Below, piece after piece: positions 47,401 through 56,739 of a stretch of 64,000 bases of DNA (positions are counted from its first letter, which is position 1; each line of letters starts with the position of its first letter). The stretch spans positions 558,001 through 622,000 of the forward strand of contig NZ_WOCD01000005.1 of assembly GCF_009728465.1 (NCBI RefSeq), in the 5' to 3' direction. The notes beneath the pieces are model-generated. The model saw only the letters and a program-made list of their open reading frames with translations, made no database searches and had not been told where the DNA came from. The stretch comes from Psychrosphaera haliotis (lineage in GTDB: Bacteria > Pseudomonadota > Gammaproteobacteria > Enterobacterales > Alteromonadaceae). The translations under genes and the position numbers were made by a program.

Positions 47401-48394
47401 GTTGAGGTTCTAGCCCTACACATTCTAAAGAAATAGTAACGGCTGGCTCCAATAATTTAACGGACTCTAATTGCAACTTAATTAGTCGTAACCAAACGCT
47501 AGCTTTATATTCCCCTCCAGCAGCGATGACGTTAATGGTTAGCCCACTGTTATGTCTGTATAAAAATGTGAACTTCAATTGGCTAGATAATAAGTTTCTA
47601 TTTCTAAAAAATAGCTCTAACTCTTTTAGTAACTTATTTATTGGGTTAATTAGTATATTTGCATTGGAGATTTCAAACAGTAACTCCAGTGTGCGTTTAT
47701 AATGGAGTGTTGGACTGAACAAACTCATTGGAAACTTAATTTGACCAGACAATTGCCCTAAGTAAGTGAATACCGACAAGTCGAAACGCTTTGATAAAGA
47801 CTTTAATGGAATCGCTAATACATCCCCTATTCGCTTAAATCCAACTCGGTGAAATTGCTCTTTTTGTGCTTTGGTTAATTCTAAGTAGTCAGTTGGTAGA
47901 CTATTGATATATTGCTGAGCCAATACACTTTGGTCATATAACGTATTATGTTTGGATAAGGCTATCAATTTGGCACTCAATGCTATAGGAGCCGCCCCAT
48001 ATGAGTAACTAAAGCCTAAATTATTTAGTTGAGCAGTTATGGTAGACCAATAAGTACTTAAGCTTTCATACAGTCTAAGCATGTTATCAATCCTAAGGAA
48101 CATACCTTGCGGAGCATCTAAACTTATATCTGCAGTATACCGGTAGAGCATATTCGCAATGTTCGTTAAACTTTCCTGTTCTATCTTTTCCTTATACTCT
48201 ACAACCTCAATATCTGAGGTTATTGAAATAGCCATCGCTAAGCCCATATTCAGCTTTATACCTGCTGTCAGTGCTACCTGATTTGCTTGAGTAACTTGGT
48301 TAGAAAAAGGGTCAACGATAATGACGGCTGTGTCTTTAGAAGTCTCTAAAGCTTCTAATTGCAGAGAGTCAAAATTCAAATATAGCCATAACAT
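44471..48394 (-). CDS. imuB-dnaE2: ImuB joined in one frame to DnaE2 (SOS mutasome)
   Basis: As read, this is a 1307-residue frame with two proteins. Residues 1 to about 467 are ImuB, a catalytically inactive Y-family polymerase relative (start MLWLYLNFDSLQLEAL; end TGWWDGKSIYRDYFIA, WLWIYR, WFVQGWF). From Met469 it is DnaE2, the translesion polymerase. That part has the PHP domain (YAELSCFSNFTFLKGASSPE, ALAITDECSVAGVVRAY) and the catalytic aspartates in PPDIDVDFEHQRREEIYQYI near 846. It also has fingers and helix-hairpin-helix segments, then a frame break at 44488. With one T fewer at 46994-46996, ImuB would end QGWFA-stop and overlap the DnaE2 ATG by 4 bases, the usual layout. The fusion is therefore doubtful. 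It is downstream of imuA under a LexA box. Confidence 0.88.
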   Translation of the reverse strand: MLWLYLNFDSLQLEALETSKDTAVIIVDPFSNQVTQANQVALTAGIKLNMGLAMAISITSDIEVVEYKEKIEQESLTNIANMLYRYTADISLDAPQGMFLRIDNMLRLYESLSTYWSTITAQLNNLGFSYSYGAAPIALSAKLIALSKHNTLYDQSVLAQQYINSLPTDYLELTKAQKEQFHRVGFKRIGDVLAIPLKSLSKRFDLSVFTYLGQLSGQIKFPMSLFSPTLHYKRTLELLFEISNANILINPINKLLKELELFFRNRNLLSSQLKFTFLYRHNSGLTINVIAAGGEYKASVWLRLIKLQLESVKLLEPAVTISLECVGLEPQQSRTKDIFSDKMSQLESTQLHNKLIAKLSTGKVTRPTFIDSINPELVTKLNTDLCTKNSNLLVNHETAMQRPSFIQAKASKLVEPVKALHGPERILTGWWDGKSIYRDYFIAQNSQGQWLWIYRTPKQEWFVQGWFRMSQQQACQEGGYAELSCFSNFTFLKGASSPEELIEQSCQLGYSALAITDECSVAGVVRAYSHVKKEGLNIKLIVGSQFEYQNNIQLTLLCPNRKAYAELCRIITNARRRCDKGEYELNLWDLKSIRECIILWHASGDLNKDETNLTWLKGLNKFIPKKLYIGMTRKLTNREHCYIHNCEEIAKRHQLPIVACGQVLMHCITRLPLQHVLTAIKQGTQVNNIGRKALTNAEQSLRPISKLQTLYKKQYLDISLEIADLCTFDLGELRYEYPSELIPSQSSPSEYLKELVNEGKKYRFPQGVPVDIEVLIEKELKLIHEMEYEHFFITIYDIVQYAKTQNILYQGRGSAANSVVCFCLEITAVDPSQINVLFERFISKERNEPPDIDVDFEHQRREEIYQYIYEKYGRKHAALAATVVTYRTKSAIREVGKALGYEELQLDFFIKNINRRDAAEPWFSQISTLSLSIDSSKAQQLISLVEQIKGFPRHLSQHVGGFIISSGPLHELVPVENAAMDNRTVIQWDKDDLETLALLKVDVLALGMLSAIRKSFEYIESFYNTKLSIADITAGGDDQDVYQMISAADTVGVFQIESRAQMSMLPRLKPATYYDLVIQIAIVRPGPIQGGMVHPYLRRRDGLEPITYPSEDVESVLSRTLGVPIFQEQVIKLAMVAAGFSGGEADQLRRAMGKWKKNGEIEKFRIKLINGMSKRGYTQEYAERIFQQICGFGEYGFPESHSASFAVLAYVSSWLKHYYPAAFYCGLLNSLPMGFYGPSQLLQDASRHGVDILPICINASCWDHQLVITEGEVKLRLGFRLIKGFSESSVDLIMTSKAKHEKTVLHT

Positions 48395-48408
48395 AAGTTA
48401 TAACGTCA

Positions 48409-49125
48409 CTAGTGGTTCACGATATTAGGAAACGCTAAAACATTACTAGGCTCTCTGCTTGTAGCCTGCTCTGAATTAGTAATGGTGAAGTCTTGCCACC
48501 TCTCTGTCATATTAATAATAAATGGAGATGATCCTATTCCCCCTTTTTGCTTATCTATTTTGACTTTTATCCCCATAGGGTGTGCATGTAATGACAGGCT
48601 TAAAGCGCTCGGTAACGATAAAAAGCGAGTGCCTTTTGATTTTGCTTGGCTATTTCTGATAAGTATTAAGCTACTCGCACCTTGCTCACAAGCTAACATT
48701 AAGCGTCGAACCTGTTTGATACTAAGCTCTGCTTGCCAAAGTACGACTGTGCTACAACAACCGCTATTAAGACACTGCTCTGCAGCCCATAAAGCTTCCA
48801 CTGGATCATAAGCAGGTATAATAAGTGTTTGTGACAGTTCTAATCCATTTGCTATTAAAAATTCGGCATTGAGCTGAATTGGAGGAGCAATAAAGACACA
48901 TTCCGCTTTTTGATTGCCTTGTTGATCCGCGAGGAATGGCAGTATTAACCTTAACTCCCCTATGCCTAACATCGACTTAACTTCTATAATTCCGGACGTT
49001 GGAAAGCCACCGTGAAGTCGGTTGTCTAGCTCATCATAATGAGTTTTAGCCTTAGCGATATGGTCATTGTTTTTACAGCCGTACCAAACCAGGCCTTTAT
49101 TTTGATATTCATTTAGCTCTAACAT
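48409..49125 (-). CDS. imuA: ImuA, RecA/SulA-like mutasome protein
   Basis: The 238-residue product has a RecA-like core without an obvious full Walker A. LDNRLHGGFPTSGIIEV matches the RecA/ImuA start, then GIGELRLILPFLA, and VVLWQAELSIKQVRRLMLA with ASSLILIRN later. ImuA works with ImuB and DnaE2 in damage-induced mutagenesis. I choose ATG 49125 (MLELNEYQNK) over GTG 49137, which overlaps the LexA box. The gene is 14 bases ahead of imuB, with which it forms one operon. Confidence 0.9.
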   Translation of the reverse strand: MLELNEYQNKGLVWYGCKNNDHIAKAKTHYDELDNRLHGGFPTSGIIEVKSMLGIGELRLILPFLADQQGNQKAECVFIAPPIQLNAEFLIANGLELSQTLIIPAYDPVEALWAAEQCLNSGCCSTVVLWQAELSIKQVRRLMLACEQGASSLILIRNSQAKSKGTRFLSLPSALSLSLHAHPMGIKVKIDKQKGGIGSSPFIINMTERWQDFTITNSEQATSREPSNVLAFPNIVNH

Positions 49126-49134
49126 AACACCACC

Positions 49135-49154
49135 CACTGTTTATTTATACAGTA
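49135..49154 (-). promoter_or_regulatory. LexA (SOS) box of imuA-imuB-dnaE2
   Basis: Minus-strand TACTGTATAAATAAACAGTG contains the CTGT-N8-ACAG core with an A/T centre, nearly the gammaproteobacterial LexA consensus. It lies 9 bases before the imuA ATG, where LexA would block the promoter. Confidence 0.93.
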
Positions 49155-49189
49155 TAATAACAGTTAAAATTTATGCAAAGCTATAAATA

Positions 49190-49214
49190 AAAAAAGCCAC
49201 CAATTGGCAGCTTT
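49190..49214 (-). terminator. Terminator after the cobalamin adenosyltransferase gene
   Basis: Minus-strand AAGCTGCCAA and TTGGTGGCTT form an 8 to 9-bp stem with a mismatch, followed by seven T. Confidence 0.75.
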
Positions 49215-49290
49215 CTATCTGAATTATATGAGGTTATTTTAGATGCATTGTAAAGGTATACCTATATTGCCTATTACTGTAAAAATAAGA

Positions 49291-49905
49291 TCAGTAGTCA
49301 AAACCTTGTAATGCTTTTACTCCAGAGTCAAAAGCATGCTTAATATTTTTAACTTCACTCACGGTATCTGCGGCTTCTATTAACTCTCGATGTGCAGCGC
49401 GGCCCGTTATAATAACTGACTGCATTTTTGGTCTATTGTTAATGGCATCAATAACTTCCTCTAAAGGTATATATTGATAAGTCACCATATAGGTAAGCTC
49501 ATCTAATAAGACAACATCAATACTAGGGTCCTGCAAAAACAACTTAGCTTTAGACCAAGTTTCAAGAGCCGCTTTGGTATCTGACTCTCTATTTTGAGTG
49601 TCCCACGTAAACCCGGTTTTCATCACCACAAAGGGGACTCCATGCTTCTCTAGTAGGTTACGCTCACCACACTCCCACTCACCTTTAATGAATTGCGCAA
49701 CAGCGGCTTTTTTATCATAACCAACACAGCGCGTCACAACACCAAAACCCGAGGTAGATTTTCCTTTTCCATTTCCTGTAATAACTTGAAAAATACCTTT
49801 CTCAACTTGAGCAGACTCAACTCTTTGATCAACTTGTTCTTTTAAACGCTGTTGGCGTTCTTTGTGTTTTTGATCTTTATTTTGATCGTTTTCATCGTTC
49901 ATCAT
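49291..49905 (-). CDS. btuR: Corrinoid (cob(I)alamin) adenosyltransferase, CobA/CobO/BtuR type
   Basis: This 204-residue cytosolic enzyme transfers adenosyl from ATP to cob(I)alamin. A charged N-terminal helix (KDQKHKERQQRLKEQVDQR) precedes the P-loop GNGKGKST at about 44-51, then GEWECGERNLLEKHGV, DVVLLDELTYMVTY and VIITGRAAHRELIEAADTVS. No cobalamin biosynthesis gene or cobalamin riboswitch is nearby, which suggests a salvage role. Two ATG codons (49905, 49902) are equally possible. Divergent from EF-G 2. Confidence 0.95.
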   Translation of the reverse strand: MMNDENDQNKDQKHKERQQRLKEQVDQRVESAQVEKGIFQVITGNGKGKSTSGFGVVTRCVGYDKKAAVAQFIKGEWECGERNLLEKHGVPFVVMKTGFTWDTQNRESDTKAALETWSKAKLFLQDPSIDVVLLDELTYMVTYQYIPLEEVIDAINNRPKMQSVIITGRAAHRELIEAADTVSEVKNIKHAFDSGVKALQGFDY

Positions 49906-50097
49906 TTTCTAAAAACTCTTCTACACTCATTGTGCTTGGCAAGATAAAGCAAAAATATAGGTTAGTACAACTATCTATATTTAATGACTTTTCAGATATT
50001 TCATTATTTTTTTAGGAAAAGTGTGCCGTTTTGGTTAATTAATGATAGAATCCGGCGGCTTTTTTTAACCAACTTATTGAGAAGATAGAGTAAGACA

Positions 50098-52185
50098 ATG
50101 GCTGACTTATCGAAGTATAGAAATATAGGTATCTTCGCTCACGTAGATGCTGGTAAAACCACAACAACTGAGCGTATTTTGAAATTAACTGGTCAAATCC
50201 ACAAGACTGGTGAAGTACACGACGGTGAGTCAACAACTGACTTCATGGAACAAGAAGCTGAGCGCGGAATTACTATCCAGTCTGCTGCTGTAACTTGTTT
50301 CTGGAAAGATCACCGTTTTAACGTTATCGATACTCCTGGACACGTTGACTTCACAGTTGAAGTTTACCGTTCTCTTAAAGTATTAGACGGTGGTATTGGT
50401 GTATTCTGTGGTTCTGGTGGTGTTGAACCACAATCAGAAACTAACTGGCGTTATGCGAATGACTCAGAAGTTGCACGTATTATCTTCGTTAACAAATTAG
50501 ACCGTTTAGGTGCTGATTTTTACCGCGTAGTTAAGCAAACTAAAGACGTTCTAGGTGCAAACCCACTAGTTATGGTTCTACCAATTGGTATAGAAGATGA
50601 CTTCGTTGGTGTTGTTGACCTACTATCTCGTAAAGCATACGTTTGGGATGAGACTGGTCTTCCTGAAAACTACGAAATCACTGATGTTCCTGCGGACATG
50701 GTTGATAAAGTAGAAGAATATCGTGAAATGCTAGTTGAAACTGCTGTTGAGCAAGACGACGACCTTATGGAAGCGTACATGGAAGGTGAAGAGCCTTCAA
50801 TCGAAGACATCAAGCGTTGTATCCGTAAAGGTACTCGTACAATGGACTTCTTCCCTACGTACTGTGGTTCTGCTTTCAAAAACAAAGGTATGCAGTTAAT
50901 TCTTGACGCTGTTGTTGATTACTTACCATCTCCTACAGAAGTTGATCCTCAACCTCTTACAGATGAAGAAGGTGAGCCTACTGGCCGTCACGCAATCGTT
51001 TCTGCAGACGAGTCATTTAAAGCGTTAGCATTTAAAATCTCTGATGACCGTTTCGGTGCACTTACGTTCGTACGTATTTACTCTGGTATGCTGAAGAAAG
51101 GCGACACCATCATGAACGCTGCGACAGGTAAAACTGAACGTATCGGTCGTATGTGTGAAATGCAAGCCGATGACCGTAATGAGTTAACAAGCGCACAAGC
51201 TGGTGACATCATCGCAATCGTAGGCATGAAGAGTAACGTTCAAACAGGTCACACATTATGTGATCCTAAAGATCCAATTATTCTAGAAGCAATGGTATTC
51301 CCTGAGCCAGTAATCTCAATCTCTGTTAAGCCTAAAGATAAAGGTTCAACTGAGAAAATGGGTATTGCTATCGGTAAAATGGTTGCTGAAGATCCAACAT
51401 TCCGCGTTGAAACTGACCAAGATTCAGGTGAAACAATCCTATCTGGTATGGGTGAGCTTCACTTAGACATCAAAGTTGACATCCTTAAGCGTACTTACGG
51501 CGTTGAGCTAGAAGTAGGTGAACCTCAAGTTGCATACCGTGAAACTATCACGCAGCCAGTTGAAGATTCATACACGCATAAGAAACAGTCTGGTGGTTCT
51601 GGTCAATTCGGTAAAATCGATTACCGTATCAAGCCTGGCGAAGCTGGTTCTGGTTTCACGTTCACATCAACAGTTGTTGGTGGTAACGTACCTAAAGAAT
51701 TCTTCCCTGCTATCGAAAAAGGTTTTGCTGGCATGATGGAAACTGGTGTTCTAGCTGGATTCCCTGTTCTTGACGTTGAAATCGAACTTTACGATGGTGG
51801 TTTCCACGCAGTCGATTCATCTGCAGTAGCATTTGAATTAGCAGCACGTGGCGCGTTCCGTCAATCAATTCCTAAAGCAGGTGCACAACTACTTGAACCA
51901 GTAATGTTAGTAGACGTGTTCACTCCTGAAGATCACGTTGGTGATGTTATCGGTGACCTTAGCCGTCGTCGTGGCATGATCGCTGGTCAAGAAGCAGGCG
52001 CTACTGGTGTTCGTATTAAAGCTGACGTACCACTTTCAGAAATGTTTGGTTACATCGGTTCACTACGTACAATGACTTCAGGCCGTGGTCAGTTCTCTAT
52101 GGAGTTCAAAAACTACATGCCTTGTCCAAGCAGTGTTTCTGACGAAGTAATTGCAAAAGCTAAAGAAGAGAAAAACGCTAAGTAA
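50098..52185 (+). CDS. fusA2: Elongation factor G, second type (EF-G 2)
   Basis: The 695-residue translocation GTPase has P-loop [12 protein letters not shown], the G2/G3 region [11 protein letters not shown] and DTPGHVDFT, and NKLD for guanine. It shows all five EF-G domains, ending in [20 protein letters not shown]. The sequence resembles the second EF-G found in Vibrio and Shewanella rather than the rpsL-rpsG-linked fusA. It stands alone here, not in a str operon, so a canonical fusA is expected elsewhere. Codon usage is that of a highly expressed gene. A TAGAAT -10 candidate lies near 50046; a terminator follows. Confidence 0.94.
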   Translation: MADLSKYRNIGIFAHVDAGKTTTTERILKLTGQIHKTGEVHDGESTTDFMEQEAERGITIQSAAVTCFWKDHRFNVIDTPGHVDFTVEVYRSLKVLDGGIGVFCGSGGVEPQSETNWRYANDSEVARIIFVNKLDRLGADFYRVVKQTKDVLGANPLVMVLPIGIEDDFVGVVDLLSRKAYVWDETGLPENYEITDVPADMVDKVEEYREMLVETAVEQDDDLMEAYMEGEEPSIEDIKRCIRKGTRTMDFFPTYCGSAFKNKGMQLILDAVVDYLPSPTEVDPQPLTDEEGEPTGRHAIVSADESFKALAFKISDDRFGALTFVRIYSGMLKKGDTIMNAATGKTERIGRMCEMQADDRNELTSAQAGDIIAIVGMKSNVQTGHTLCDPKDPIILEAMVFPEPVISISVKPKDKGSTEKMGIAIGKMVAEDPTFRVETDQDSGETILSGMGELHLDIKVDILKRTYGVELEVGEPQVAYRETITQPVEDSYTHKKQSGGSGQFGKIDYRIKPGEAGSGFTFTSTVVGGNVPKEFFPAIEKGFAGMMETGVLAGFPVLDVEIELYDGGFHAVDSSAVAFELAARGAFRQSIPKAGAQLLEPVMLVDVFTPEDHVGDVIGDLSRRRGMIAGQEAGATGVRIKADVPLSEMFGYIGSLRTMTSGRGQFSMEFKNYMPCPSSVSDEVIAKAKEEKNAK

Positions 52186-52212
52186 TTAGCCTTTATTTCA
52201 ATTTAGTATTAA

Positions 52213-52240
52213 GAAGCCTGCCTTGTGCAGGCTTTTTTTG
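52213..52240 (+). terminator. Terminator of fusA2
   Basis: AAGCCTGC and GCAGGCTT pair around CTTGT, followed by seven T. It lies before the rluF start chosen here. Confidence 0.93.
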
Positions 52241-52342
52241 TGTCTGCCATTTAACCATGACTGTAGTCGGCTAATCTTCACCTGTGCTACAATCCCTGAT
52301 GTAATTCCGATTCAAATTCAACTTATTTCTAAAGGCGCTTAC

Positions 52343-53083
52343 GTGACTGAACAACAAGGCAAACGGCTCAATAAATTCATTAGCGAATCGGGATATTGCT
52401 CTCGACGCGAAGCGGATAAACTTATTGAGCAAAAGCGCGTTAAGATAAACGGGAAACTCCCTGAGCTCGGCACCAAAGTACTTGATGGTGATAATGTCAC
52501 AGTTAATGGTAAAACTATAAATGCCAGTGCCGAAAATAAATCTGACCGTGTTTACATTGCCTATAACAAGCCGATTGGTATTACGTGTACTACAGAACGT
52601 CACGTTCGAGGCAACATCATAGATGCCATCAATCACCCTAAACGAATTTTCCCGATTGGACGTCTAGATAAACCATCAGATGGTCTAATTTTTTTAACTA
52701 GTGACGGTGACATTGTTAATAAAATTTTACGCGCAGAGAATGCGCACGAAAAAGAATACGTTGTGGTTGTGGATAAGCCTCTAAACGAACGATTTAAAAG
52801 TCGTATGGAAAAAGGCATTCCAATACTTGGAACAGTGACAAAACCATGCCGAGTTAAATTACTTGGACCTAAGAAATTCTCTATCATTCTTACTCAAGGA
52901 TTAAACCGACAAATTCGTCGTATGTGTGAATATTTAGGCTTTGAAGTTACTAAGCTACAACGAACTCGAATTATGAACGTCGACTTAAAAGGCCTAAAGC
53001 CTGGGCAATGGCGTGAGTTAACCAGCAAAGAAATGAACCAAATTAATCAAGCCGTTGCTGGTTCTAAAAAAACGGCAGAATAA
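52343..53083 (+). CDS. rluF: 23S rRNA pseudouridine 2604 synthase RluF
   Basis: RluF converts U2604 of 23S rRNA to pseudouridine. I start it at GTG 52343 (reading [20 protein letters not shown]), giving 246 residues; the frame runs 40 codons further up but crosses the fusA2 terminator and is not conserved. The S4-like RNA-binding domain is first ([20 protein letters not shown]). The catalytic aspartate is in [17 protein letters not shown] and [18 protein letters not shown] closes the core. The GRLDK-GLIFLT pattern fits RluF better than RluB or RluE. Confidence 0.93.
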   Translation: MTEQQGKRLNKFISESGYCSRREADKLIEQKRVKINGKLPELGTKVLDGDNVTVNGKTINASAENKSDRVYIAYNKPIGITCTTERHVRGNIIDAINHPKRIFPIGRLDKPSDGLIFLTSDGDIVNKILRAENAHEKEYVVVVDKPLNERFKSRMEKGIPILGTVTKPCRVKLLGPKKFSIILTQGLNRQIRRMCEYLGFEVTKLQRTRIMNVDLKGLKPGQWRELTSKEMNQINQAVAGSKKTAE

Positions 53084-53128
53084 AATCTGCCATTTAAATT
53101 ACAAAGGGGTGACTTGCTCAATTAGCGC

Positions 53129-54448
53129 TTAGTCATCAACCTTAGGACCGCGAATTAACTCCAGACGACTTGACCATTGTTCAATAATGGAAGTTGAAAA
53201 AGAAGAAAAATCTATCGAATAGTCTTGCTCTTCAGGCTTATTCAATAAGTCCATTTTTTGGAACAAGTCCGATAACAAATCTCTTGGATGAGCAAACAAG
53301 TCTTCCGTCTTCGCAAATTCACCTTTCAAATCAGCGGCAAAGTTCCCTAATGGCTCTAACTCTCTTAGTGCGGCTGCACCAGGATTTAGAGAAGCTTGTT
53401 CAGATTGATAAGCCTCCACAGCTTTGACGCTTGTGCTTTGGCTTAAATCCAGTGCAAAACCACTGATCTCAGATGAGTCGTATTCCAGTTCCATTGCTTT
53501 GTTAATAGCTTCTTGCATGTCACCGTCATAAAAGTCCGCCGACAAACTATTAATTTTTTCCAACAATGCATTTATCGCTTCTAGCTCGTCTTCATCTAAA
53601 TCACCATCAATGCTTAATGAAAACTGCTGCTGACTGACTACTTCGCTGTAAGAGTAAGCATAGCTACCACTATATGAATTACCATTGCCTTGGCCCTGGC
53701 TAGAAAAACGACCACTACCAGACTCAACCGACGCACCTAAAAAGGCACTGGCATTAATCTTAATCCTGTCGCCATCTCGTGTTTCAAGTTCAAATTCAAA
53801 CGAGCGAGACTCCTTTGACTGTAAAGACTGAAATAAAGCTTCACCAATACGCGCTGGTGGAACGGACTCTTCTGCAGAATCATCCGATTGATTTAAACTG
53901 GCTGGTTTTTCAATAACACTCTGGCTTTCACCTAAATACTCATTCGCAAGTTCAAATAACCCTTCTTTTACCTTTTGGGCGGTAAGTGAAATATCACTTT
54001 CAACATCGCCTTCTAACAACCCCATATCAGACAGGATACCACTGGCTTCTTCATAACCTTGTTCAAAACCTTTAAGACCAGCTTCTATTCGGCTTTGCAA
54101 TTGCTCTTGTGTTGCACCATCGGCTTTATCCATTTTTAAGCGGTTAGTTATAAACCCGAGAATTGCGCTAGATGACGCGTCTGAGCGTTTATCCCTTTGT
54201 TCAATTGCTGCCTGCTCTAACTTATTAGGCTTTGGATCTTGTGGAACCGCAATTGATTGCTGCACTCGCTTTTGCACCGTTTGATGAAAATACGAAAAAC
54301 TGGTGCTAGATGTTGCGCCAGACAAGGTCACTAATGACGCTGGCGCTGACTTTTGAATTTGCTGTTGGCCATTTTGAGAATTTAGTTCGCCCTTACTGCT
54401 GGGTTTGCTCAGCCAATTTTGTAATTGAGTGGGGTCGAATTTAATCAT
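53129..54448 (-). CDS. DUF5610 domain protein of unknown function
   Basis: The start is set at ATG 54448 (MIKFDPTQLQNWLSK), preceded by AGG at 9-base spacing, giving 439 residues. The N-terminal ~80 residues are polar and low in complexity. A helical DUF5610-like domain follows (IEQRDKRSDASSSAILGFIT, AGLKGFEQGYEEASGILSDM). A beta-type middle section of about 60 residues has aromatic and Ser/Gly-rich strands (NGNSYSGSYAYSYSEVVSQQ), and there is an acidic helical C-terminus. It has no signal peptide and no catalytic motif I recognise. Such proteins occur in Shewanella and relatives; function unknown. Confidence 0.75.
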   Translation of the reverse strand: MIKFDPTQLQNWLSKPSSKGELNSQNGQQQIQKSAPASLVTLSGATSSTSFSYFHQTVQKRVQQSIAVPQDPKPNKLEQAAIEQRDKRSDASSSAILGFITNRLKMDKADGATQEQLQSRIEAGLKGFEQGYEEASGILSDMGLLEGDVESDISLTAQKVKEGLFELANEYLGESQSVIEKPASLNQSDDSAEESVPPARIGEALFQSLQSKESRSFEFELETRDGDRIKINASAFLGASVESGSGRFSSQGQGNGNSYSGSYAYSYSEVVSQQQFSLSIDGDLDEDELEAINALLEKINSLSADFYDGDMQEAINKAMELEYDSSEISGFALDLSQSTSVKAVEAYQSEQASLNPGAAALRELEPLGNFAADLKGEFAKTEDLFAHPRDLLSDLFQKMDLLNKPEEQDYSIDFSSFSTSIIEQWSSRLELIRGPKVDD

Positions 54449-54659
54449 TTTAATATACCTATGGTTGCCTAGCATTAATATCGGCTGACACACTGTAAAA
54501 TTGAGTGAATTATATACAAATATAACTCTTTTCTCTTAACCTGTTGATCAATAATTGCATTTATTCGAAAGGAATAGGCAAGTTTTACTAATTATAGAGA
54601 ATCCAAGCCTCTGCTAGACTCATAAAATATAAATAAGAGATTAAAATAGAGAGGACATA

Positions 54660-55640
54660 ATGGGATTACTCGTAAATGGTAATTGGCAAGATAAGTGGTA
54701 CGACACTGACAAAAGTGACGGTAAATTTGAGCGTGAAAGCGCACAGTTAAGAAACTGGGTTACCGCAGACGGAGAAGCTGGAGCAACAGGTAGTAAAGGC
54801 TTTATCGCAGAAAAAGGTCGATATCACTTGTATGTTTCCCTTGCCTGTCCTTGGGCACACAGAACGTTAATTTTTAGAAAGCTAAAATCTTTAGAGGATT
54901 ACATCGACGTGTCTATTGTTAGCCCAGACATGTTAAACAATGGTTGGGAATTTGATAAATCAAATCACAGCACTGGCGATGCGCTATTTGATGTTAAGTA
55001 TATGCACCAAGTATATACTCGAAATAAAAGCGACTACTCAGGCCGCGTGACGGTTCCTGTACTTTGGGATAAAAAAACTAACCAAATTGTAAGTAATGAA
55101 TCATCAGAAATAATTCGAATGTTTAATAACGCCTTTAATCATTTGACGAACAATTCACTAGACTTATATCCAAGCGAATTAAAGTCCGACATTGATGACG
55201 TTAATGACTTTGTTTACCACAACATCAACAATGGTGTTTATAAGTGTGGTTTTGCCACCAAGCAAGCCGCTTATGAAAAAGAGTTTACAACGCTATTTAA
55301 TGCATTAGATGAGATTGAAGACAGACTAACAACAAATCGTTATTTAGTCGGTAATACAATCACTGAGGCGGATTGGCGTTTATTCACAACCTTGATTCGT
55401 TTTGATGCCGTTTATGTGGGTCACTTTAAATGTAACCAAAGAACTATTGAGAGTTATCCACATTTATCTTCTTATTTAAGAGAGCTATATCAATGGCCAG
55501 GTATTGCGGAAACGGTCGACTTCTATCATATTAAAAGGCACTACTACTTCAGCCATACTATGATAAACCCAACGCAAGTTGTCCCTGCGGGCCCAGAAAT
55601 CGACTACAACCGCCCTCACAACCGGCATGAAATAGGTTAA
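54660..55640 (+). CDS. yqjG: Glutathionyl-hydroquinone reductase (YqjG/ECM4-like)
   Basis: This 326-residue Xi-class glutathione transferase removes glutathione from glutathionyl-hydroquinones. The thioredoxin-like domain has the catalytic cysteine in VSLACPWAHRTLIFRK (about residue 63-66) and VPVLWDKKTNQIVSNESSEI. The helical domain has NNGVYKCGFATKQAAYEKEF and ITEADWRLFTTLIRFDAVYV, and the C-terminus GPEIDYNRPHNR. It is a single gene. ATG 54660 lies 7 bases after GAGAGG. Confidence 0.93.
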   Translation: MGLLVNGNWQDKWYDTDKSDGKFERESAQLRNWVTADGEAGATGSKGFIAEKGRYHLYVSLACPWAHRTLIFRKLKSLEDYIDVSIVSPDMLNNGWEFDKSNHSTGDALFDVKYMHQVYTRNKSDYSGRVTVPVLWDKKTNQIVSNESSEIIRMFNNAFNHLTNNSLDLYPSELKSDIDDVNDFVYHNINNGVYKCGFATKQAAYEKEFTTLFNALDEIEDRLTTNRYLVGNTITEADWRLFTTLIRFDAVYVGHFKCNQRTIESYPHLSSYLRELYQWPGIAETVDFYHIKRHYYFSHTMINPTQVVPAGPEIDYNRPHNRHEIG

Positions 55641-55733
55641 TATAAATACTTTCTGTATTGTTTAAACAGAATAAAAGGCCGTACAATGCGGCCTTATTAT
55701 TATCTTGTTCCCCACAACATAAAAGGAAATATC

Positions 55734-56642
55734 ATGAGTCAGGCACCTAAAGCTGTGGTTATGATCCGCCCACATCACTTTTTACCAAATCCACAAACGT
55801 CTGCCGATAATACCTTTCAAAGTGAAGCCGATAATAATAGGTCGCTAACAACACTGGCTTACGAACAAGTGTCTAACATGACAAAGAAGTTAGAGGACAA
55901 CGGTATAACCGTTCATTTATTTGAAGACGTCAGTAAAGCAACTCCAGACTCCGTATTTCCCAATAATTGGTTTTCAACACACCATGATGGCAAGTTAGCA
56001 ATTTATGCCATGTACCCTGAAAACCGCCGCTTAGAAAGGCGTTCAGATATTATTGATAAGCTTGTGAGTCAGTATCAAGTAAATCAAATAATTGATTATT
56101 CTCCTTATGAGCATTCGAGTAAGTTTTTAGAAGGAACGGGCGCTCTTGTTTTAGATCACGATGCTCGCGTAGCTTATGCCGTTCGATCAAATCGTTGTTC
56201 TGAGCAACTATTCTATGAGTTTTGTCAGCAGTTCTCTTATCGCCCGGTATTATTCGATGCAGTGAATAAACAAGGTACCGCGGTTTATCATACCAATGTC
56301 ATAATGACCGTAGGATCTAGTTACGTATTGTTAGCTACTGAAATGATTAAAGATGCCTCTCAACAACGCTTCGTCATTGAAGCTATTGAAAGAACGGGCA
56401 AAACCATCATTCACCTAACGGAGCAGCAAATTGAGCAATACTGTGGCAATGCGTTAGAGCTAACAAATGGTGATACGCTTTATTTAGCGCTTTCTCAAAC
56501 AGCCTTTAATGCATTAACGGATGAACAAAAGCATTTATTAAACAGCGAAGTAACCTTGCTGCCATTTGACGTCGAGGCCATTGAATATGCAGGTGGCTCG
56601 GTTAGATGTATGTTGGCTGGTATCCATTTACCAAAAAGATAA
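55734..56642 (+). CDS. ctlX: Citrulline utilisation hydrolase CtlX (amidinotransferase fold)
   Basis: The start is ATG 55734 (MSQAPKAVVMIRPHHFLPNP) behind AAAGGAAA, 302 residues; the frame extends 16 codons upstream without conservation. The pentein fold is marked by the DSVFPNNWFSTHHDG motif, the catalytic histidine in AVYHTNVIMTVG and the nucleophilic cysteine in GGSVRCMLAGIH. Relatives act on guanidino or ureido compounds such as citrulline or arginine derivatives. No arginine pathway genes are adjacent, so the substrate is an inference from the family. Confidence 0.88.
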   Translation: MSQAPKAVVMIRPHHFLPNPQTSADNTFQSEADNNRSLTTLAYEQVSNMTKKLEDNGITVHLFEDVSKATPDSVFPNNWFSTHHDGKLAIYAMYPENRRLERRSDIIDKLVSQYQVNQIIDYSPYEHSSKFLEGTGALVLDHDARVAYAVRSNRCSEQLFYEFCQQFSYRPVLFDAVNKQGTAVYHTNVIMTVGSSYVLLATEMIKDASQQRFVIEAIERTGKTIIHLTEQQIEQYCGNALELTNGDTLYLALSQTAFNALTDEQKHLLNSEVTLLPFDVEAIEYAGGSVRCMLAGIHLPKR

Positions 56643-56739
56643 ATAATATGAACAAGTAAACCCGTTATTCACTTGAACTGTACTGGTACAATACAATAAA
56701 ATTGTTCGCCCTCATGGTGAGGTAGTAAATGAGGATTGC

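Noticed and set aside
49195..49212. A second LexA site near the terminator ahead of imuA
   Set aside because: The inverted repeat there lacks the CTGT-N8-ACAG core and ends in a T run, so it is a terminator for the upstream gene.
49906..50097. Cobalamin riboswitch upstream of the adenosyltransferase gene
   Set aside because: The gap to EF-G 2 is only 192 bases, is AT-rich, and lacks the B12-box type sequence GCCACTG; nothing supports a riboswitch.
52223..52342. N-terminal extension of RluF
   Set aside because: It would begin within the fusA2 terminator T run, and the first 40 residues show no resemblance to the S4-like domain that should open the protein.
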